Shown here piece by piece: positions 13,038 to 23,709 of a stretch of 64,000 nt of DNA; the stretch's first letter is position 1; each line of letters begins with the position of its first letter. Under the pieces are notes generated by a model. It worked only from the letters and a program-made list of their open reading frames with translations, did no database searches and was not told where the DNA came from. Source of the stretch: Saxidomus purpurata (lineage: Eukaryota > Mollusca > Bivalvia > Venerida > Veneridae); NCBI GenBank assembly GCA_022818135.1, contig JAFMSR010000029.1:849113-913112 (forward strand), in the 5' to 3' direction. The position numbers and the translations under genes were made by a program.

Positions 13038-13975
13038 TAAATAATTACCGTTAAACTGGTCCCTTTTCGAATTTATTACGTCATCAGTCGAAGTCTACGT
13101 CACCAACGCAGTTATGTTTTGGTAGCCATTATTTGTGTACATAGTATATTGAATTGCAAGATTTCTCAGTTTGAATTTATAACTTCGGCTAATTCATGTG
13201 ACACAAATAAACATCGTTTTATTAGAGAAGGACTTCACTTTATTTTAGTAAGACAATTTAAATAGTACATAAACAGGATAGAAAAGGACATTCGTTTTCA
13301 GATTTTCCTCTGATCTGGCGGTATTTTATTTCATCATTGCAGAGGCTGAATTTGTACACGAATGTCCTGTCAGCAGCAGAAAGGAATACTATCAATTTGA
13401 AGAGACTTATTGGTGTCAGTGACTGTGGTTTCATTAGAAAAAACTAGGATTCAATCATTCATGGAAAAGGAGCTTGATCGACTAAAATGAGATTTTATGT
13501 CCGTAACCCGTTTTGTCTGGGGAGAAATAAAGGTAAAAATAGCATCAATGTAAGTTTTCAGGTCTTTGAATTTAAATTATTTTTCCGAAAATCGTGTGCA
13601 GTGCTAACAAACGTCGTTGAGAAAATCGAAACGGTTGCACGGCGGCCATTTTGTACTGAATGTAAACAAAGTTTACACAACCATAAAGGCAGAAACGATG
13701 ATGCTCCAAATGCGAGATTGTTCATGTTGTATACGGGCTCTTGACCGATAAGGATCTATCAAATTTATCTGCGGTATAATAACATTAGATATTTCTTCAT
13801 TATGCACATTATTCTGACATAAATAAAATTTGAATTGAGAACTACTTTTTGTCTGCGTGTGTCCAGTCCACATATTGTTTACTTGTGTTAAAGGTAGTTT
13901 CACTATAATAAAATCAGACATTTCAAGGTAAGTTTTCAATGTGAGAAAGAATGACAGGATAAATAGAATAACATA
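13038..13975. other. Promoter-like but unassigned segment next to the hairpin
   Basis: Contains ACGTCA at about 13,078 and a YY1-type core, GGCGGCCATTTTGT, near 13,640. A frame of 85 codons on the plus strand (13,487-13,744) is open in both arms, as is an 88-codon frame on the minus strand (13,673-13,939). I recognise neither protein. Because they overlap antisense and the arms are nearly identical, coding function is not supported. Confidence 0.3.
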
Positions 13976-14096
13976 TTGGTAGCGTGGATGGAGAAAGTTT
14001 ATCTGGCTCGGCTCCGGAATTTATCGAGTTCGCCTTCGGCTCACCCGATAAATTCCTCCGCCTTGCCAGATAAACTTTCTCCATCCACGCTACCAA
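13976..14096. repeat. 121-bp near-perfect hairpin (snapback element)
   Basis: TTGGTAGCGTGGATGGAG at 13,976 is answered in reverse complement ending at 14,096. Stem continues through AAAGTTTATCTGGC and GGAATTTATCG to a short centre around 14,030-14,040. It starts exactly where homology to the other arm stops. Confidence 0.93.
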
Positions 14097-14099
14097 CCT

Positions 14100-14600
14100 A
14101 TTATTCTCTATATAACTGAAATACGGAAGTGTGCACACAAGTCCGTATATTCCGGAAATAGGGCAGTCCGTACACGTAAAAATACGGGAATCAAGATATA
14201 CTACCACGTATATTCTGAAATATGAGAGACCGGTTTCTTTTGAAATACGATATTGCATATACTAACAAATACGGGAAACTAAATATACTATCCCGTTTAT
14301 GACTGAAATACGGAATAGTGCACACAAGTCCGTATATTCTAAAAACAGGGCAGTCCGTACGCTTAAAAATACGGGAATCTAGATAAACTACCACGTTTAT
14401 TCTGAAGTATACGAAATACCGTATAATACTAGAATACGGTATTGTGTATACTGAAATACGGCAGTGATCACGTAAGTCCGTATATTCCGAAAATACAGCA
14501 GTTCGTACACTTAAAAATACGGAAATCCTACTACTTAGTAAGTATATTACCACGTATAGTCTGAAATTCGGGAGTGTGTATGCTGCTTAAATACCGTATA
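14100..14600. repeat. CGTATA/ATACGG degenerate tandem repeat block 2
   Basis: The phrase CTGAAATACGG recurs at about 14,117, 14,302 and 14,451, each followed by CAAGTCCGTATATTC or GTAAGTCCGTATATTC and then AAAAATACGG. This gives irregular units of roughly 150-185 bp. Same family as block 1. Confidence 0.8.
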
Positions 14601-15263
14601 GTGTATACTTCTAAAGGAGTGGTAGCATTAACAAAAGCACAAATGGATGTATGTGCCAAGAGTTAAATTATATGAAAATAGTAGTGAACAGTAAAAATCT
14701 TCTTTTCTCTAGAAAATATTGCTGTTACCTGGAAGGTCATGTTTAAATATGGCTATTTCAGAAAAACTCCGCAATAGAATAAGTTGAACAAATTCAAAAA
14801 CCTAGTAGCAGCATATGAAATCATATGTAGAATCAAGCGCTAATGTCAATAGAATCCAAATATAGCGTAATATTTTTATTTTCCTCACTTCTCTTAGAAT
14901 AATCTTAGATTTTCGAAGAGACATTTTTCATTGGAAGTCAAATAACTAAAAATATTTTTCTGTAAAAAGATTGGTCAAAATTAGGGATCGAACCACCGAC
15001 CTGTTCAAAAAGCTTGTTTTATTCAAAAACGCCGTTTCAAGCTTTTTTCAAAGTCAATTTACTCCGATACACTTGACACCCATCAAAATATCAAATATAC
15101 AAGATTCCATTATAAAAGATTATATTTGAACATTTGTGCAAAGGTCTAAACTTTGAAAAAAATTATACAGATCTTTAAGCATCTTCCCTTTTGTAGGTAA
15201 ACTTCCAGTTTTCTACATAGTATTGTTTTCGTTCCGTCAAACTAAATAACAAATTGGTTAATT
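14601..15263. other. Unassigned end of contig 1
   Basis: AT-rich, no gene or repeat recognised. It has no counterpart in the middle contig and ends at the first gap. Confidence 0.4.
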
Positions 15264-15763
15264 NNNNNNNNNNNNNNNNNNNNNNNNNNNNNNNNNNNNN
15301 NNNNNNNNNNNNNNNNNNNNNNNNNNNNNNNNNNNNNNNNNNNNNNNNNNNNNNNNNNNNNNNNNNNNNNNNNNNNNNNNNNNNNNNNNNNNNNNNNNNN
15401 NNNNNNNNNNNNNNNNNNNNNNNNNNNNNNNNNNNNNNNNNNNNNNNNNNNNNNNNNNNNNNNNNNNNNNNNNNNNNNNNNNNNNNNNNNNNNNNNNNNN
15501 NNNNNNNNNNNNNNNNNNNNNNNNNNNNNNNNNNNNNNNNNNNNNNNNNNNNNNNNNNNNNNNNNNNNNNNNNNNNNNNNNNNNNNNNNNNNNNNNNNNN
15601 NNNNNNNNNNNNNNNNNNNNNNNNNNNNNNNNNNNNNNNNNNNNNNNNNNNNNNNNNNNNNNNNNNNNNNNNNNNNNNNNNNNNNNNNNNNNNNNNNNNN
15701 NNNNNNNNNNNNNNNNNNNNNNNNNNNNNNNNNNNNNNNNNNNNNNNNNNNNNNNNNNNNNNN
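15264..15763. other. 500-N scaffold gap 1
   Basis: Exactly 500 N, a placeholder length. Frames that appear open across it are artefacts. Confidence 0.99.
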
Positions 15764-16702
15764 TATGTTATTCTATTTATCCTGTCATTCTCTCTCACAT
15801 TGAAAACTTACCTTGAAATGTCTGATTTTATTATAGTGAAACTACCTTTAACACAAGTAAACAATATGTGGACTGGACACACGCAGACAAAAAGTAGTTC
15901 TCAATTTAAATTTTATTTATGTCAGAATAATGTGCATAATGAAGAAATATCTAATGTTATTATACCGCAGATAAATTTGATAGATCCTTATCGGTTAAGA
16001 GCCCGTATACAACATGAACAATCTCGCATTTGGAGCATCATCGTTTCTGCCTTTATGGTTGTGTAAACTTTGTTTACATTCAGTACAAAATGGCCGCCGT
16101 GCAACCGTTTCGATTTTCTCAACGACGTTTGTTAGCACTGCACACGATTTTCGGAAAAATAATTTAAATTCAAAGACCTGAAAACTTACATTGATGCTAT
16201 TTTTACCTTTATTTCTCCCCAGACAAAACGGGTTACGGACATAAAATCTCATTTTAGTCGATCAAGCTCCTTTTCCATGAATGATTGAATCCTAGTATTT
16301 TCTAATGAAACCACAGTCACTGACACCAATAAGTTCTCTTCAAATTGATAGTATTCCTTTCTGCTGCTGACAGGACATTCGTGTACAAATTCAGCCTCTG
16401 CAATGATGAAATAAAATACCGCCAGATCAGAGGAAAATCTGAAAACAAATGTCCTTTTCTATCCTGTTTATGTACTATTTAAATTGTCTTACTAAAATAA
16501 AGTGAAGTCCTTCTCTAATAAAACGATGTTTATTTGTGTCACATGAATTAGCCGAAGTTATAAATTCAAACTGAGAAATCTTGCAATTCAATATACTATG
16601 TACACAAATAATGGCTACCAAAACATAACTGCGTTGGTGACGTAGACTTCGACTGATGACGTAATAAATTCGAAAAGGGACCAGTTTAACGGTAATTATT
16701 TA

Positions 16703-17036
16703 TTTAAGAAATAATAAATGCCTCCCTGTATTTTATCGTTGAATAAAATATAGTCAGGAATTTGGATGCGTAGTAATTAAATCACGAGTGCGTAGCACGA
16801 GTGATTTAATTTTTCGCATCCAAATGACTGGCTGTATTTTATTCAATGATAAAATATAGGGAACAATTTATTATTTCGATTCTAACACGTTATTTTCTTT
16901 GAAAACAATTCCGAACTTTATTTAACGCGTAGTAGTGCACGTCGTCCTTGGAAAAACGTGCTGTATTTTATCGTTAAATAAAATACAGGCTTTTCCCTAT
17001 ATGTTTATATAGGAAAAGCAGCCGCTTGTGTTAGAA
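16703..17036. repeat. Arm-specific block with nested hairpins (right arm version)
   Basis: Replaces 12,657-13,037 of the other arm. It holds a perfect hairpin, ATTAAATCACGAGTGC against GCACGAGTGATTTAAT, at about 16,777-16,811. Around it are matching outer segments ATTTGGATGCG and CGCATCCAAAT, and CTGTATTTTAT against ATAAAATATAG. A third CTGTATTTTATCGTTAAATA lies near 16,960. This looks like a snapback element, possibly inserted with loss of target DNA. Confidence 0.75.
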
Positions 17037-19855
17037 TATATCACGTTTCCTGTATATTTAAATATACTAAATACAGTATATTAGTTATATACGGGCTTGC
17101 ACCATATGTGATCCCGAACACCTTCATATTTTTAATTTTCCGTATATTTTCCCGTATATTGCTAATATACGGAATCTCGTACACTCCCGTATATTACCCT
17201 ATTTTTCGCAGTGAATTCGGTTCAGTAATATGAAATATTTTCGCATTTGTGATTGTTGTATGAAACTTTTACTGAGACCGCTATAACGGACCTCAATCTC
17301 CATAACTTATTTTGACCGACAATAATTTTAACGTGCATTTCATGTCTGCACGGAGGTTATCATTTCACCATGAATTTATAGATATGGTATATAAAACAAG
17401 ACTGATCATTAAGAAATTACACACAGAAGTTTCACGACTTAGACATTTTTGATGCTTTAAAGATACTACTTTAGCTTGATCAAGGTATTTTTTTTATATT
17501 TAAAGTTTTCTATTTATTTCGTGAAGTGTTTCAGTAAACATATTATTTTCCAGTAACATATATGTTACATGTCGTAAATTTCAGAAGTAGCTGAATTTGT
17601 TGTAATTAAATCGAGGAATCAGTGCAGTTTAGTTTTGTTTCAAATCTTTCTCAAATGCCATTGTGTGATTTTTATTCAGTAATCATTGATTTTCTTGTCA
17701 AATGTAATGATTGTAAATAAGGGAATGTAATATGCAGCTAAATTCAGCTAATTCAGTTTCATTTAGTTTCATTTCATTTTACTCCCATTCCATTCTGAAT
17801 AATAGTACAACGAATGTTTTTTAATGTTAAAGAGAAAGATTAATTAATGAACGTATCAGTTGACGTATTACACTATTTAATCTAGCACGTTTTATAACAC
17901 GTTTACTGTTGGGTAACCATCAGCTAGTATGGTGAACACAAAGAGTCGTCTTTGAACACATGTTCATAGATACTTGTATGTACGCACAGATACGGGAACC
18001 TACAAAGGTATGGTGTACCCGTCAGCGCAATTTATGTCCGTGACGTTTTATGTGCCATGGTATTTACCATATGTTACAGTACTGCCAACGGTAATTTTTA
18101 CCATTTTTGCGTTCCGGTTGCGTTCGGTTGCGTTCCGGTAGCGGTTCGTTTGCGTTTGCGTTCCGGTTCGGTCATATCGGTCCATAACCGTTCACCGGAC
18201 CGATGACCGCAAAGGACCGGTAAGCGAACCGTTTCAATCGGTTTTAGCGGTTCTACGATCTGATTGGCCGACTCTGCTTGCTGTTATTTTTTCGTTTAAA
18301 ATTCGTTAACCAGTGACAACATTAAGCGCTATTTTATAGGAAAAGAAAAAAATATGAAGTTGCAAAGAGGTGGTAAAATGCCACTTAATTGGTATAAAAC
18401 ATATTAGTGGATTATCACCTGACTGGTCATACAACGTTGCGTATTCAGCGGATCTTATTTAATCAGCATGGAATCAACATCAGCAGGCAAACTGTACACA
18501 GAGTTGTAAGGAACTTCAATCGGATAGGAAGTGTACGCAGGTAAACATGATGAAATAAAGCTTCTGTAAAAAGAATAGCATTTTCCTAGAGAAAAGAGTT
18601 ATTAAAAAACATCTTTCTTTTCGTTATGTTTTATCTTGATTATGCCATTTTACTCCGAACAAGGTGAACACGGCCAGGCTGAGTGAACGGTTGGACTGTT
18701 TCATAGATCAGATGTTTTTCAGTGTGACTCCTTTCACAGATCTGATATTTTATGACTGTCGCACCATAACACATAGTTTTAATGTGCTCCGTAACGTTTC
18801 GGTATTGGGCACAACCGGCGCATAATACACAATTTACCTGTTTACTAACAAACTTCCGCTCTAAAATGAAGCTTTAAGAAATCACGTTAAATGAAAACCG
18901 TACATTTCATGAAAACTCTCACCACTTTATAAACATCTGTATGTTTAAAAATGCAAGTTTACACATGCGGCATGATACACCGTTTATTTTCATATTTCAC
19001 CGATTGATGCAGGTGTGTAAATGTAACTTGGAATTGTGTTAGCATCATTTTTAAACTTAATCATATCATGTTACGTTATAAATGCATTTAAGTATTGGAT
19101 TTTATTGTGTTTATAAGTGCCGTTAATTTTGTTGGGGATATGTTCCCAGCTATTTGCACATCAAACTGAGACGTAGAAGGCAGACAACTATAAAATGTCA
19201 ACCTGCAAATTCGGTTTGCCTTCGAAGTGGAAATAGTGAGACTATTTCTTTATCATGTTTATCGGAGTGATGTAAGGTTTGGTACTCGGCATTGTGCATT
19301 CGTTTTCCACAGTATTAGATTCATTCTTGGAAGATAATTGTGACTCAAGAACTCATTTACTCAGTTGCCATACCTCATCTTATCATAATAAATGCTAATT
19401 CATAAAGGTTGCTTGTTCAATATTCTTGTTACATTTAAAAACCCTAAATATTTTAGTAACGAATCTTCAATTTTAAACGCTTGAGGGGCTTCCAGCTAAT
19501 CACAATTACTTATGCAAATTAGGCGAGAGGCCAATATCTCACAGATTAGAGAAGTCGCGTGCCATAAAATTACGTAATAATTACGCAATTTTATTGCCCC
19601 TACATCCGTTGAAATCGAATCGGGAACCCCTCGTTATTCAGCATGTGTATAAAGCATACACTGTATTTATAGTAATAATGTTAAGTTTAATAATAAAATA
19701 AATTATCACAATAAAATTAAAATTATAAGAATTTAAAGTGATACGAAATACAATATAGATACACAGCAACACGCAACACTACCATCATAGTTTAGTATTT
19801 TAGAATCATGGAATGGTAAAACATTCGGTATTAATAAGCAGACTTAGTTATAAAA

Positions 19856-20949
19856 GCAGGCTTGTTGGCATATGAAAAATATTCAACATAATTATGCAGT
19901 ATATTGAATAATCTCTTAGGTCAATATTTAACATAAGCTGTTTTAGAATTCACAGTTCTTTAAAACAGGTAAGCAAATCCTCGCATTTTTATTAAATAAT
20001 AACAGCGTGCCTCAAAATAAAACGAAGGTCGGTACTGGGTCAAATCAAGGTCTTTAAAATAGTCCAATGACCTAGGTCGGTATGAGACATGGAACGAGAA
20101 ATGAATTGTAGTGTTGTAGATGTAATTGTAGAGGTTGGGAAAAACTGAACTGAACGTTTTTATATATTACGCCTTTATACGATTTAGTACACGTCGGTTC
20201 CAATTTATGGTCTGGAGTCCGTACCGTAAAGCAGGCTTGTTGGCATATGAAAAATATTCAACATAATTATGCAGTATATTGAATAATCTCTTAGGTCAAT
20301 ATTTAACATAAGCTGTTTTAGAATTCACAGTTCTTTAAAACAGGTAAGTAAATCCTCGCATTTTTATTAAATAATAACAGCGTGCCTCAAAATAAAACGA
20401 AGGTCGGTACTGGGTCAAATCAAGGTCTTTAAAATAGTCCAATGACCTAGGTCGGTATGAGACATGGAACGAGAAATGAATTGTAGTGTTGTAGATGTAA
20501 TTGTAGAGGTTGGGAAAAACTGAACTGAACGTTTTTATATATTACGCCTTTATACGATTTAGTACACGTCGGTTCCAATTTATGGTCTGGAGTCCGTACC
20601 GTAAAGCAGGCTTGTTGGCATATGAAAAATATTCAACATAATTATGCAGTATATTGAATAATCTCTTAGGTCAATATTTAACATAAGCTGTTTTAGAATT
20701 CACAGTTCTTTAAAACAGGTAAGCAAATCCTCGCATTTTTATTAAATAATAACAGCGTGCCTCAAAATAAAACGAAGGTCGGTACTGGGTCAAATCTAGG
20801 TCGGTATGAGACATGGAACGAGAAATGAATTGTAGTGTTGTAGATGTAATTGTAGAGGTTGGGAAAAACTGAACTGAACGTTTTTATATATTACGCCTTT
20901 ATACGATTTAGTACACGTCGGTTCCAATTTATGGTCTGGAGTCCGTACC
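19856..20949 (-). repeat. Three tandem copies of a 375-bp unit
   Basis: GCAGGCTTGTTGGCATATG begins at 19,856, 20,231 and 20,606, a constant 375-bp period. Each copy runs to a TCTGGAGTCCGTACCG end. The third copy lacks about 35 bp (the AAGGTCTTTAAAATAGTCC part). The other arm carries a single copy at about 9,393-9,768, so this is a recent local amplification. Confidence 0.95.
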
Positions 20950-21632
20950 GCCGCAAATTGTATGACTAAAGTGCATAAGATAGACGATACCAAGGAAAAC
21001 AAGTCATATAAAATCACTCTTCAGATTTAACAAGAACAATGCACACGTTGAATTTGAATACCTGTTGACATGTGACAGAAAAAGTGACACAGCCGGGCTA
21101 ATACACGCCACAAATTTATTATAGGTTAAAAAAACTCGCGGTAACATTTTAACTAATAAAGTTATTTTAGAATCACAAACATTTCCCCTTTTTAATTATT
21201 ATTTTTTTTTATTTTTCTGAAACTTAATTAATTTGGTCTTTAATTAAGTTAAAAACTCTACTCGTCGTTTAACTATATATTATTTATCATGATCTTTAAA
21301 AAGTTGTATATTGGGTTTTGTTTTACACTAAAATAAAAACTGGGTTAGATTCTTTATTTTAACCGGATATAGAAGATTCATGAATTTTTCAGTATCATTA
21401 TCAAAAATATTATTTAGCTTTTGATGTTATTTTGCAAGACATAACATATTCAATATGTATGTATTTTAATTTCGAAGCACTTGCACGGGTACTTTATATT
21501 TTGTTCAACATTTCTCTTTGTCTCGATTGAAAGGCAAGAATTCGCTCCGCTGAAATTGGTGTCATTTTATAGGTGTCAACATAGAGTTTCTTCCAGATCA
21601 AAGCTAGTTTTCATAATACACAGGTAAAAACC

Positions 21633-22805
21633 GGTAAACGGACATTATCCCCTAGGACAATATCCCCTTGGCTCATTTTTGCTTAGGAGGACAATATCCC
21701 CTTGATGATTTTGCAAAGGAGGACATTAGCCCCTTGCTAAATTTGTGAAGGAGGACATTATCCCCTTGATGATTTTGCAAAGGAGGACATTATCCCCTTC
21801 TCCCTAGGACATTAGCCCCTTCTTACTATGTGATATGGTACCAATATTGATACTTTTAACATCCAAAATAAGTGTTGATTTAATGTAAAAACTAAAAAAT
21901 AGACTTGATATTAAGAAAATCTGATACAAAAAAAAACAACAGTGAATAAAACTTACTAATATTGAACAAATATTAAAGTTAGGATTCACAATTTTAAGTA
22001 ACATTAAAAGGAGTTGGGAATAAATGTTGCACTAAAAATTAGTGCCGATTATGGCTTTACTGAAAAGAATTTGCATTAAGTTTGATAGTAGTCATGTTAC
22101 TCATGTAATTGTAAATTGGACAGTATCTACTCATTTCCCATATATATTATCTGCGAAAATGAATATTCAATCATTACTTTTCTAATACGGAAAAAATTGT
22201 TTTCTGAAATAAAGAATATAAAATCGTTTCATGTTGATTGAATTGTGTTTTATTATTCACATGGATGTGGTATATAGATTTTGATATTCTCCCTATCATT
22301 ATTAGGGATACAAAAGTGGCCTTTGATCCTTTAATCCATATTTAATGTGTTAATTATGGCTATTTATAAATTAGTCTATCATATGATAATTGTTGACTAT
22401 TGCCAACATCTGTTATGTCTAGTCAATATTCCTGCTAAAAGTAATTAGATTGAAAAACAGTACACCAGCTCTTTTTATTTCAAATTTGTTTGTTAACACC
22501 TTTTTAACATAGAGATTGTTCCTGCAAAATTCTCACACATCTACAAATTAAGTAATAATTATATTCCAAAGGAATAATTTTCAAAAGGCTATTGTCCTAG
22601 GATGAATGAGCTAGTGTCTCCATATGCAAACTATAGAAGGGGCTTATGTCCTCCTTGGCAAAATCCTTGGCAAAATCATCAAGGGGATAATGTCCTAGGG
22701 AGAAGGGGCTAATGTCCTCCTTTGCAAAATCATCAAGGGGATATTGTCCTCCTATGCAAAAATGAGCCAAGGGGATATTGTCCTAGGGGATAATGTCCTA
22801 CATTC
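21633..22805. mobile_element. 1,173-bp TIR transposon with 9-bp target duplication, MULE-like
   Basis: The other arm has the uninterrupted site CAGGTAAAAACCTGGCAG (near 8,712-8,729). Here GTAAAAACC is present on both sides (21,624-21,632 and 22,806-22,814), a 9-bp target-site duplication that defines the ends. The terminal inverted repeats are roughly 180-200 bp. Each contains several copies of GGACATTATCCCCTTGATGA-like units alternating with TTTTGCAAAGGAGGACATTA. The outermost few bases of the two ends are imperfect. A 9-bp duplication and long TIRs fit Mutator-like elements. The AT-rich centre has no transposase, so it is non-autonomous. Confidence 0.85.
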
Positions 22806-23678
22806 GTAAAAACCTGGCAGTCTTATTATTCGTATCTTATGTCTTTCATGTCATTCCCGAAGAAATAAACTGATTATTACATCAGGGGCCGTATAGAGTA
22901 TTCCTGATTACATTAACAAAAACAGAAGAAAAAACACGCAAGGTTTGATATGTGTGCAGAGTATTAATTGACAACATCTGTAAAATGTAACAGTTATTAT
23001 TTTACTGCAGAAATGGAAAAGTTTTTTTTCCACAATAAATCCTTATTTCTTCTAAAATGTTAAATATATTTTCAAGCAATCTTCTATTTCCAGCTGCAAT
23101 TTTGAAGAGAAAATATGGTTTGAAAATGAAAAGTCATACTTTTTAAGGCATTCGACATCAAGCGTTTACTAGAGTATGTAAAATCTATTTGATATTCTGA
23201 AAAGGAAACTGTTCTATTTCTCAAATTAAAAAAACCTACCGAAGTCAAATGTGAGTCTTTATCAGATCAGTAATAACTGATTGGGAATTTAATATCGCAA
23301 AAAAAGTTGACGTACTCTTTACCGGGGACATGTAGGTCCGCCTATTTACGTTTTTAAAGCACACTATGCTTTTGCATCAGACTTACCGTGTGCGTCTGTA
23401 CTTGAAAATAACAGGTTTACAATTTTCAACAATTCTCACGTGAAACATTACGCACGTGTAAAGGGATCAGTCGAATATAAAAACAAAAACAAGTGCACAC
23501 TAGATTCCCATTACTATGTCAAAATTCACGAATGTTGTAGCTTTTGGATTATTCTGTGACTATTGTCAACAATTACTACCGACGAATTCTATTTCCAACA
23601 TCCGCTATTTACATTAAATTCATTAATGACTGAACATGTGGCTGTAATGAAATAGTGTTCTCTGGTTAAAACATTATT

Positions 23679-23709
<31 letters not shown>

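Larger units (their letters stand above)
4024..13975 (+). repeat. Left arm of a giant inverted repeat
   Basis: Starting at the ATATGGAATTTTATC near 4,024 and ending at GAATAACATA (13,966-13,975), this segment is matched in reverse complement by 15,764-27,522. Collinearity was checked at many points: 4,200 with 27,345; 7,136 with 24,408; 11,579 with 18,077; 13,975 with 15,764. Single-base differences are a few per hundred by eye. The arm contains no recognisable cellular gene. It is a mosaic of one large TIR element, an AAT microsatellite, CGTATA repeats and unassigned AT-rich DNA. Short open frames that recur in both arms (for example 13,487-13,744) are explained by the duplication and give no coding evidence on their own. 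Confidence 0.93.

Noticed and set aside
13487..13744. 85-codon frame conserved identically in both arms as evidence of selection
   Set aside because: The arms are nearly identical copies, so conservation is uninformative. An antisense frame is equally open.
15175..16066. Long frames across gap 1 on both strands
   Set aside because: They consist mainly of N; flanking peptides are not recognised and belong to different contigs.
21633..22805. hAT assignment for the 1,173-bp insertion
   Set aside because: The target duplication is 9 bp, not 8, and the TIRs are far longer than typical hAT ends.
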